Shown here: positions 16,336 through 23,629 of the stretch, in pieces | Layout of the letters: each line of letters starts with the position of its first letter | How positions within the stretch are numbered: position 1 is the first letter of the stretch | From: Sphingobium estronivorans | GTDB lineage: Bacteria > Pseudomonadota > Alphaproteobacteria > Sphingomonadales > Sphingomonadaceae | Length of the DNA: 64,000 bases | Reading direction: 5' to 3' | NCBI RefSeq assembly: GCF_008692605.1 | Contig: NZ_LFCT01000029.1 | Coordinates: 1-64,000, forward strand | Notes under the pieces: generated by a model | What the model saw: only the letters and a program-made list of their open reading frames with translations | The model's database searches: none | Told to the model about the DNA's origin: nothing | Made by a program: the position numbers and the translations under genes

Positions 16336-17354
16336 TGCGCGCGGTCCCATCCCTGACATTGGGCCTTGTCTGCGCAGCCCTCGCTTTCGCGCTCGCTGCG
16401 TCGCCCGCGAAAGCGGGTTCCGCCTGCCATGGCAAGTTCGTCAACCCAATCACGGACGTCTGCTGGTCCTGCCTCTTCCCTCTGTCGGTCGGCGGCCTCA
16501 AGATCTGGCCCGGCAACCGACCCGACCCCAGCAATCCGGCCTCGCCCATCTGCGCCTGCACCGATCCGCTCCCGCGCATCGGCATCTCGGTCGGCTTCTG
16601 GGAACCCGCGCGCCTTGCCGACGTCACGATGAAGCCCTGGTGCTTTCCCAATCTTGGCGGCATCCGGGTCGCACCCGGCTTCGATATCGGCCAGGGCTAT
16701 ATGGCCGGCCCCTCGATGGTCGGCGGCCGCTCGCAAAGCACCGCGAAATGGCATGTCCACTGGTATGTCTATCCGCTCCTCTACTGGATGGAGCTGCTGA
16801 CCGATTTCGTCTGCTTCGAGCAGGCGAGCTTCGACATTGCCTATATGACCGAGGTCGATCCCCTCTGGCAGGATGATGCGCTCTCCGGCCTCATCAACCC
16901 GGAAGCCATCGTTTTTGCCAATCCGATCGCCCAGGCCGCCTGCGCGGCTGATTGCGTCGCCGGCACGGCCGGCCTGCCGCTCGACCCGCTCTTCTGGTGC
17001 GCGGGGTGTCAGGGCTCCATGTATCCGATGAACGGGAACATCCCCTCGTCCATCGGCCATGTGCAGTCCTCGCGGCTCGCGCTCTCGCGCTTTGCGTATA
17101 AGATGCACCGGCAGGGCCTGGCCTGGGGCACCATGGGGTCCAAGGGCCTGTGCAGCAAATATCTGATGCCGATCATGAGGAAGCAGCAATATCGCTTCCA
17201 GATGGTGAACCCGATCCCGACCGTGTCGGGGCGCTTTGCCTGTTCCGCCATCGGCGCCTCGACCTTCCCGCCGGACGCCGGCCGTGCCTATCCCGCAGCC
17301 GGAGAGGATATGGGCTATCTGGTATGGCGCAAACGCAATTGTTGCGTTTTTTAA
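16332..17354 (+). CDS. traU: Conjugative pilus assembly protein TraU
   Basis: 340 residues with a signal peptide ending SPAKAGSA. Cys-rich periplasmic protein with the TraU core: CHGKFVNPITDVCWSCLFPLSVGG, CACTDPLPRIGISVGFWEPARL.DVTMKPWC, KWHVHWYVYPLLYWMELLTDFVC, DPLFWCAGCQGSMYPMNG. TraU is needed mainly for DNA transfer rather than pilus formation in F. It has many Cys residues, presumably paired with help from the operon's DsbC. A GGGAGGGG ribosome site for the next gene follows the stop. Confidence 0.95.
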   Translation: MMRAVPSLTLGLVCAALAFALAASPAKAGSACHGKFVNPITDVCWSCLFPLSVGGLKIWPGNRPDPSNPASPICACTDPLPRIGISVGFWEPARLADVTMKPWCFPNLGGIRVAPGFDIGQGYMAGPSMVGGRSQSTAKWHVHWYVYPLLYWMELLTDFVCFEQASFDIAYMTEVDPLWQDDALSGLINPEAIVFANPIAQAACAADCVAGTAGLPLDPLFWCAGCQGSMYPMNGNIPSSIGHVQSSRLALSRFAYKMHRQGLAWGTMGSKGLCSKYLMPIMRKQQYRFQMVNPIPTVSGRFACSAIGASTFPPDAGRAYPAAGEDMGYLVWRKRNCCVF

Positions 17355-17367
17355 AGGGAGGGGACTC

Positions 17368-18111
17368 ATGCGTATCTCCACCTTTGGGCTTGCCCTCTTC
17401 TCCGCCACCGCCGGACTCTCCGCGCTGCTCGCCCAGAGCGTTGAAGGGATCGACGTCCAGGCCGTCAAAAGGCGCGCGGCCGACATGCAGGCCGAAGCGG
17501 AGGCCTTTGTCGATGAGGTGAAGGGCAGGGGCGACGCTTTTCGCGCGGATGCGCTTGCCGCGCACCAGGCCGGCACCGAGAATATGAAACGGGTCGCGGC
17601 CAGCGATCTGCCGACGGGACCTGGTGGCCCGATCGATTTCGATGCGATTGTCGACGGGGCGGCGCAGAATCTGACTGCAAAGAGCGGCGAGGCGCCGCAG
17701 TTCATCGCCTTTGCCAGCCTTTCCATGCCGCCCGCTGCCCTCAAACAGATGATCCGCGATACGGCCGAGGCGGGCGGCATCGTCGTGTTCCGGGGTTTCC
17801 CCGGCAACAGCATGAAGGCGTTTGCGACCCGGCTCGGGCAACTGGTCGATGAGCGGGACTTTGCCCATATCGGCATTGATCCTCGTCTCTTCCGCGCCTT
17901 TGATGTGCAGGCGGTACCGACCTATGTGGCGGTCTCGTCGGACTTTGACCTCTGCGCGGGCTTTGACTGCCAAACCCGCGTGCCGCCCCATGACCGCATG
18001 ACCGGCAATGTGACGGTCCGCTATGCGCTCGACAGCTTTGCCGACGGCGGGGGGCCGGGTGCGCGCGTCGCGGCGGTCGCCCGTTCCAATATTGATCGGC
18101 GGCGTCCCTGA
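17368..18111 (+). CDS. trbC: Type-F pilin assembly protein TrbC
   Basis: 247 residues, a periplasmic thioredoxin-like-fold protein without a redox CXXC. A short hydrophobic N-terminus (STFGLALFSATAGLSALLA) and a helical region rich in Ala/Glu precede the TrbC domain: FIAFASLSMPPAALKQMIRDTAEAGGIVVFRGFPGN, IGIDPRLFRAFDVQAVPTYVAV. It acts with TraW. The start ATG has an excellent AAAGGGAGGGG site. The final TGA overlaps the traN start. Confidence 0.92.
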   Translation: MRISTFGLALFSATAGLSALLAQSVEGIDVQAVKRRAADMQAEAEAFVDEVKGRGDAFRADALAAHQAGTENMKRVAASDLPTGPGGPIDFDAIVDGAAQNLTAKSGEAPQFIAFASLSMPPAALKQMIRDTAEAGGIVVFRGFPGNSMKAFATRLGQLVDERDFAHIGIDPRLFRAFDVQAVPTYVAVSSDFDLCAGFDCQTRVPPHDRMTGNVTVRYALDSFADGGGPGARVAAVARSNIDRRRP

Positions 18112-20921
18112 TGCGGCGGCTCGCGATCCTTGTGGCGATGGTCCTGGCAGGCGCGGCGATTCCGACGCCGGCGCAGATGACCAGTGAACAAGCGCGCGAG
18201 GAAGGGAAGGCGCTGGGGTCCGCCATGCGCAGCGACGGCAATTGGGTGCCCAAGAACGACGCGCAGGCCGCGATCGTACCCGGCTATCAGGGGACCGATA
18301 TCCCGCAAGCCCAATATTATGACGATCCTGACCGACTGGCGAGCGACGGCAATGCGATGAAAGGCGCGAACGAGGCCTACAGGATCGCCACCGACGCCAA
18401 CAAGACGCGCCCGACTTTCTCGAACGACGAGATCAAGGCGGTCACCGCCACAGCGGCCGGAATCGAGAATGATCCCACCGCGCATCTGGGTGGCGTGTCG
18501 ATCAGCGGCGGGAGCGGCGAGTGCCAGCCACTCCCTTCCGATCCCTCGCAGATTTTCTATGACGCGACCTGCGACACGGGCGTGGTCGTGCATTCGGTGC
18601 CGTCCGAAACCGTCTATAGCTGCCCGCCTGGATGGACGCTGGGCGGCACCAGCTGCTCGATGACCGAGCTGATCCCGGCGACTGTCAGCTATAGCTGCGA
18701 TGCAGGCTATACACTCAATGGCTCGCAATGTGCGCAGACGGTGGGAGCCAATGTCAGCGCCTATAACTGTCCTGCCGGATGGACGCTGAACGGGAGCCGG
18801 TGCAGCCGAACGCTCACGCAGGGTGCCGAACAGACCGGCCTCTCTTGTCCCAATGGCTATAGTCTCGCCGGCGCCGTCTGCCAGATGACCGTGACCACGG
18901 GTGCCACGCCGGTCTATTCATGCCCCGGCGATTATACGCTGGCGGGCACAAGCTGCGTGCGCAATTTCAGCTACGCGGCAACGGCGACCAGCTCGTGTGA
19001 GCCGGGCTGGACGCTCAGCGGCTCGACCTGCACGCGCGAACTGTCGCAGCCCGCGACGCAAAGTTATGCCTGCCCGCCCGGCTACAGTCTGGAGAATGGC
19101 ACATGCTCCCAGGGCGCCAATTACCAGGCGACGGCAACCTATAGCTGCCCCAGCGGCGGCACGGTCCAGGGCGACAAATGCGTCACCACCAACACGACAT
19201 CGGCCATGCCCGCTTATGCCTGCCCCTATTATTATTACAATGACGGGAGCATGTTTGGTGGTGGCGGTCCCTATTGCGTCATGCGCAAGGCCGAGTTCGC
19301 GGGCGGAAAATGCGCGCCCACCGGCACCAAACCCGACAGCATTCTATTCCTGCGCGAACAAAAATCTTCCGGGAGCACCTTCTGCCTCTACAAGCCCCTG
19401 ACGACCTATACCTGCCCCAGCGCCGAATGGAATTTCGATCCCACCTATAATCAGTGCGTGTCGAACGTCGTCCAGAATGGCGTCGTGACCTATACCTGTC
19501 CGCAGGGCGGCGACCTTCAGGGCACGACCTGCTATCGGACCAATGTGACCGGCGCGACCGTCACCTATGTCTGCCCTGCGGACTACAGCCTGTCCGGGCA
19601 AACATGCGTCAAATCCGAGTATAAGCCCGCCAATGTCCAATATAGCTGTCCCAGCGGTGGGTCGCTCTCGGGGACAAGCTGCCAGGTGAACGAGGAGATC
19701 GCGGCGTCCGTCAGCTACAGCTGCCCGGCAGGTTATGATCTCGTTGGCGGCATTTGCTCGCGAACCGACACGGCCCCAGCGACACCGGTCTATGCCTGTC
19801 CTGCAGGCTATTCGCTCGGTGGCACGACCTGCACGAAAGAGGAGGAGGCAGCGGCCACGCCGATCTACGCATGCCCGATGGGCTTTGTCCTGTCCGGTTC
19901 CCAATGTACCGCGACCGTCGCGGCGCAGCCCGTCTACTCTTGCCCTGCCGATTTCACGCTGTCGGGCCAGACATGCTCGCAGACCCATAGCCAGCCCGCC
20001 ACCGCGCATCAGCAATGTCCGGAAGGGGCGAACAGCAATCCTGACGGCAGTTGCACCACCGAGGATCCGCAGAGCGATTGCGGCACGCTGGAGGCCAATC
20101 CGCAATGCAGCTGGAAATATGACAACTGCCTCGACGAAAATCCCTCGGGCGAGGGCTGCAAGATGATGGAGAAGGTCTATCGCTGCCCGGTGCCGGGCGG
20201 GACGGTGCAGCCGCCGCCGAAATATGTCTGTGGCGACGATGTCTATTGCATCAATGGCGATTGCGAGGCCATCCACCGGGAGGCTTCGAGCGAGTTCAAG
20301 GATGCCCTGACCGCGCTGCATGCGATCGATACGGCGGGCAAGGATTTTGATCCCGACGACATGCATGTGTTCCCGGGCACGCGGGACACGTGTCACAAGC
20401 CAATTTTCGGCGTGGTCAATTGCTGCGCCGGCAAGGTGTCAGGCATGCTGCCGCTCGGCATTGGTGGAGCCGCGCTCTCCGGCGCGATCAGCGGCAATGT
20501 CGCAGCGCTTGCCGGCGCCGCCACCCAGTTCCTCACCACATTCCTATGCTCGACCGAGGAGAAGATGCTCGACGTGAAGGACCGCATGGGCTTTTGCACC
20601 TTTGTCGGCAGCTATTGCTCTGGGAGCCTGCTCGGCGTCTGCACGACCAAGCGCAAGACCTATTGCTGCTTTGAGAGCAAGCTCTCGCGCATTCTCCAGG
20701 AGCAGGGAAGGCCCCAGATCAACAAGCCCTTCGGCAAGCCCAAGACCGAGCAATGCGAAGGCTTCACCGTCGATGAATTTGCGCACCTCGATCTTTCGGT
20801 GATGGATTTCACCGACGTCTATTCCGACTTCATGGATGCCGCGAAACTGCCCGACGAGGTGCAGACGGTCGCGGACATCCAGCAGAAAATACAGGGATAT
20901 TATGAACTCCATGCCCAATGA
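18111..20921 (+). CDS. traN: Mating-pair stabilisation protein TraN with expanded Cys repeat stalk
   Basis: 936-residue outer-membrane adhesin that stabilises contact with the recipient during conjugation. It has a signal peptide (MRRLAILVAMVLAGAAIPTPAQ) and a TraN N-terminal domain to ~160. From ~residue 165 to 635 about 16 tandem units of ~24 residues follow the pattern YxCPxGYxLxGxxC (for example YSCPPGWTLGGTSC, YACPAGYSLGGTTC), broken once by an irregular insert near 370-440. The C-terminal ~300 residues carry the conserved TraN part (CPVPGGTVQPPPKYVCGDDVYC, FGVVNCCAGKVSGMLPLG, KTYCCFESKLSRILQEQGR). F TraN is ~600 residues and lacks such a regular array, so the stalk is an expansion. Confidence 0.9.
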   Translation: MRRLAILVAMVLAGAAIPTPAQMTSEQAREEGKALGSAMRSDGNWVPKNDAQAAIVPGYQGTDIPQAQYYDDPDRLASDGNAMKGANEAYRIATDANKTRPTFSNDEIKAVTATAAGIENDPTAHLGGVSISGGSGECQPLPSDPSQIFYDATCDTGVVVHSVPSETVYSCPPGWTLGGTSCSMTELIPATVSYSCDAGYTLNGSQCAQTVGANVSAYNCPAGWTLNGSRCSRTLTQGAEQTGLSCPNGYSLAGAVCQMTVTTGATPVYSCPGDYTLAGTSCVRNFSYAATATSSCEPGWTLSGSTCTRELSQPATQSYACPPGYSLENGTCSQGANYQATATYSCPSGGTVQGDKCVTTNTTSAMPAYACPYYYYNDGSMFGGGGPYCVMRKAEFAGGKCAPTGTKPDSILFLREQKSSGSTFCLYKPLTTYTCPSAEWNFDPTYNQCVSNVVQNGVVTYTCPQGGDLQGTTCYRTNVTGATVTYVCPADYSLSGQTCVKSEYKPANVQYSCPSGGSLSGTSCQVNEEIAASVSYSCPAGYDLVGGICSRTDTAPATPVYACPAGYSLGGTTCTKEEEAAATPIYACPMGFVLSGSQCTATVAAQPVYSCPADFTLSGQTCSQTHSQPATAHQQCPEGANSNPDGSCTTEDPQSDCGTLEANPQCSWKYDNCLDENPSGEGCKMMEKVYRCPVPGGTVQPPPKYVCGDDVYCINGDCEAIHREASSEFKDALTALHAIDTAGKDFDPDDMHVFPGTRDTCHKPIFGVVNCCAGKVSGMLPLGIGGAALSGAISGNVAALAGAATQFLTTFLCSTEEKMLDVKDRMGFCTFVGSYCSGSLLGVCTTKRKTYCCFESKLSRILQEQGRPQINKPFGKPKTEQCEGFTVDEFAHLDLSVMDFTDVYSDFMDAAKLPDEVQTVADIQQKIQGYYELHAQ

Positions 20922-21294
20922 GATGCTGGGACCGGCCGGTCCCTTTGGCTGGGATATGACGGCGTTTGAGCTCGCGGTCTTCATCTGCGTGTTCCGCAGC
21001 CCCTCGTCGATGCTGATCGACGAAATCCGGGCCGGGGTCAGCCGCTGGTTTGAAGGCCTGATCCCGCGCGAGATGATGGCCGAGACCGTCGGCCACATGA
21101 TCGGGCGCGGATGGCTCATCAAGTCGGGCCACCGCTTCCGGGCCAGCATCGAGGGGCGTGACGCCGCACGGCCGCTCATGAACGGCATCATCCGCATGCT
21201 CGATCAGGGAACGCGTCTGCTCGACGTGGCGCTCATGATGTCGCTGCTTCAGCTCACCAAGGGAGAATTGGACAGCGCGCCCGGCGGCCATTGA
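20902..21294 (+). CDS. Small soluble protein between traN and traF, unknown
   Basis: About 130 residues (start at ATG 20902, 20911 or 20923; the last sits right at the traN stop). Sequence: GWDMTAFELAVFICVFRSPSSMLIDEIRAGVSRWFEGLIPREMMAETVGHMIGRGWLI, which looks like a winged-helix or PadR-like helical fold. A helical C-terminus follows (IIRMLDQGTRLLDVALMMSLLQLTKGE). No family is recognised. Conserved placement inside the operon suggests an accessory or regulatory role in transfer; this is inference. Confidence 0.6.
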   Translation: MNSMPNEMLGPAGPFGWDMTAFELAVFICVFRSPSSMLIDEIRAGVSRWFEGLIPREMMAETVGHMIGRGWLIKSGHRFRASIEGRDAARPLMNGIIRMLDQGTRLLDVALMMSLLQLTKGELDSAPGGH

Positions 21295-21329
21295 GGCGCG
21301 GGCGGTCCCAAGCGAAAGGACAGGTTCTC

Positions 21330-22148
21330 ATGCGGAAAGGTTGGACAATCTTGCATGCCCTGCTGGCTATGACGGTGCTGGCCGCGCCCGCGCGCGGTCA
21401 GGGCAGCGATGCGCGGGCTGCCGGCGTCGAGCAGCAGGAACAGGGCGATGATTTCTATTGCGGGGAGCGTAAGCTTGGGCAGTGGTTCTATTGCACCCGG
21501 CCCAAAGCTGCGGAGCGGCAGAAAGCGCAAACGCCGCCAATGAGCGCCAGCGAGCGCATGGCTGCTATCACCAGCCAGCTCAATGAACTCAAGTCGAGGG
21601 CGATCCTGGACCCCAGCGAAGAGAATGTGATCGCCTATGTCCGTTTCCAGCGCGAGCAGCTCGACCGGGCCTCAACCTTTTCCGACACCTGGCAGCGCGC
21701 GCTCTGGCAGAATCCGGATCTTGATTATACGCTCCAGCGCCCGGTCAGCACCGTGGGCAAGCGGGCGTGGCTCGACAATCGCAAGGCCGATCGCGACGCC
21801 GTGCTCGAAAGCCTCGGCCAGCGCTATGGGCTTTTCTATTTCTACGCGCAGAGCTGCGGCGCCTGCGAGATATTCGGGCCGATCCTGCGGTCGGTTGCCG
21901 ACAGCCACGGCATGGCGGTGTTGGCCGTCTCCATGGATGGCGGTCCCAATCGCGACTTCCCCGATTATGTCGTCGATGCCGGGCAGCGCGCGCGCATGGG
22001 CGTGCCCGGCAGGGAGACGCCGGCGCTGGTCCTGTTCGACACGGCGACGAAACGGACGATCCCGGTCGGTTTCGGGATGCTGAGCGCCGACGAGATCATG
22101 GATCGCATTTTCATGCTCACCAACACCAGGGTCGGGAGTGACTATTGA
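21330..22148 (+). CDS. traF: Conjugative pilus assembly protein TraF (thioredoxin-like)
   Basis: 272 residues with a signal peptide (LHALLAMTVLAAPARGQ). The TraF family features are DDFYCGERKLGQWFYCTRP, an Ala/Glu helical section (RMAAITSQLNELKSRAILDPSEENVIAYVRFQREQLDRAS..W) and a thioredoxin fold with YGLFYFYAQSCGACEIFGPILR. Unlike F TraF, which lacks a CXXC, this one has CGAC, so it may be redox active. It acts in pilus assembly with TraH and TraW. The ATG is preceded by AAAGGA. Confidence 0.92.
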   Translation: MRKGWTILHALLAMTVLAAPARGQGSDARAAGVEQQEQGDDFYCGERKLGQWFYCTRPKAAERQKAQTPPMSASERMAAITSQLNELKSRAILDPSEENVIAYVRFQREQLDRASTFSDTWQRALWQNPDLDYTLQRPVSTVGKRAWLDNRKADRDAVLESLGQRYGLFYFYAQSCGACEIFGPILRSVADSHGMAVLAVSMDGGPNRDFPDYVVDAGQRARMGVPGRETPALVLFDTATKRTIPVGFGMLSADEIMDRIFMLTNTRVGSDY

Positions 22149-23614
22149 TGGCTGATCGTTCCCAACCTTCCCGGATGCGCCGCCTTCGCCATGGCGCGGC
22201 CTCGGCCGTCACGATGCTGGCGGCTGCGCATTTCGCGCTCGTCGGCGTCGCCGATGCCAATGTCGCCTCGGAAATGAACAGCTTTTTCAGCGAGGCGGGC
22301 GGCGCGGCCAATGTGACGGGTCCTTCCGCCTTCCAGGGCCAGTCCGCCGGCTATTATTCGCTTGGCAATGTCTGGACGCGCTTTCCGCAGAAGAGTGTTG
22401 CGCCCTTCAACCTGCAATTGCCGAGCGCCCGGGCGGGCTGCGGCGGGATAGACCTCTTTTCCGGTTCCTTCTCTTTCATTAATGCCTCCGAAATCGTCGC
22501 GATGCTCAAAGCCACGGCGAATAATGCGCTGGGCTTTGCCTTCAAGCTCGCGATCGATTCCATCTCGCCCGAGATCGGCAAGGTGATGGACGAGTTCAGC
22601 CAGAAAGCGCAGCTTTTGAACCAGATGAACATCTCCAGTTGCGAGACGGCGCAGGCGCTGGTCGGCGGCATCTGGCCGACCATGGACACGACGCGTGCCA
22701 CCATCTGCGAAGCGGTCGGCAATAGCCAGGGGATCTTCTCCGACTGGGCCGCCTCGCGCCAGGGCTGCAACAATGGCGGCAGCCGCGACAGCACGATCGC
22801 CGGCAATAGCGACGCCGCCATGAAGGACCAGCTCGTCGGCCAGGACCATAATTACACCTGGGAGGCACTCCAGAAATCCGCTAAATTTGGCGCGTTCGAC
22901 CAGGATTTTTCCGAATATATCATGACGCTGGTGGGAACGATCGTCACCCGCGCGCCCACGAGTTCCAACAGCGGCGGGAGCGTCATCCTTTATGGCCCGG
23001 CCGAGGAAGCCGTCGTGACCGCGATGCTCGATGGCACTGCGGACGCGCCGCCGGTCAAGGTCCTCAAATGCAATGACAGCAATTGCTATGATATCGGTCA
23101 GGTGACGCTCAGCATCGCGGCTTCAGCCGCCTTGCGGCCGCGCATCCGGGACATGATCAGCGACATGAGCGCGAAGGCCCGGACCAACGCCGCGCTGACG
23201 GCGGCGGAAAAGCAGCTTCTCAATCTTGCGACCATCCCGCTCTACAAGATCCTGACCGTCCAGGCCTTCGCCCATTATTCGTTGACGCAAGGGGAGATCG
23301 AGGCGCTCTCCGAGATCGTGGCGGTGGATATATTGAACGCGATGCTCGACAATATCCTCGACCGGGTCGAGCAGGCGAAGGTTCATTACCAGACCGCCGA
23401 CCAGGCCACCGCCGAGCAATGGAAGGCGCAGATATCCGCCACGCGTCAGAAATTTGGCCAGCGGGAGGTCAAGCTCAGCAACAAGCTCCAGCTCACCTAT
23501 CAGGTCATCAACCGCAGTGTGTTCCTGGAATCGACCCTGCAAAACAGCATGTCGCCGGGCATGGCGGCGGCCCTCAATTTCTCGCGCGGCCTTGGCGCGC
23601 AGGGCCTGAACTAG
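22148..23614 (+). CDS. traH: Conjugative relaxosome/pilus assembly protein TraH
   Basis: 488 residues with a signal peptide (AVTMLAAAHFALVGVADA). The TraH core includes NVASEMNSFFSEAGGAANVTGPSAFQGQSAGYYSLGNVWTRFP, CGGIDLFSGSFSFINASEIVAMLKATANNALGFAFKLAI, SCETAQALVGGIW and an extended helical C-terminus. TraH is a periplasmic/outer-membrane component required for pilus extension. It starts at the traF stop (TTGATG) and is about the usual length (458 in F). Confidence 0.94.
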   Translation: MADRSQPSRMRRLRHGAASAVTMLAAAHFALVGVADANVASEMNSFFSEAGGAANVTGPSAFQGQSAGYYSLGNVWTRFPQKSVAPFNLQLPSARAGCGGIDLFSGSFSFINASEIVAMLKATANNALGFAFKLAIDSISPEIGKVMDEFSQKAQLLNQMNISSCETAQALVGGIWPTMDTTRATICEAVGNSQGIFSDWAASRQGCNNGGSRDSTIAGNSDAAMKDQLVGQDHNYTWEALQKSAKFGAFDQDFSEYIMTLVGTIVTRAPTSSNSGGSVILYGPAEEAVVTAMLDGTADAPPVKVLKCNDSNCYDIGQVTLSIAASAALRPRIRDMISDMSAKARTNAALTAAEKQLLNLATIPLYKILTVQAFAHYSLTQGEIEALSEIVAVDILNAMLDNILDRVEQAKVHYQTADQATAEQWKAQISATRQKFGQREVKLSNKLQLTYQVINRSVFLESTLQNSMSPGMAAALNFSRGLGAQGLN

Positions 23615-23629
23615 GGAAGGGCGCCGACC

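Noticed and set aside
18600..20010. CRISPR-like periodic repeat
   Set aside because: The period comes from in-frame Cys repeats of TraN; the units differ too much in DNA and have no spacer structure.
19344..20396. 350-codon minus-strand frame
   Set aside because: Shadow of the TraN repeats; no family resemblance and no ribosome-binding site.
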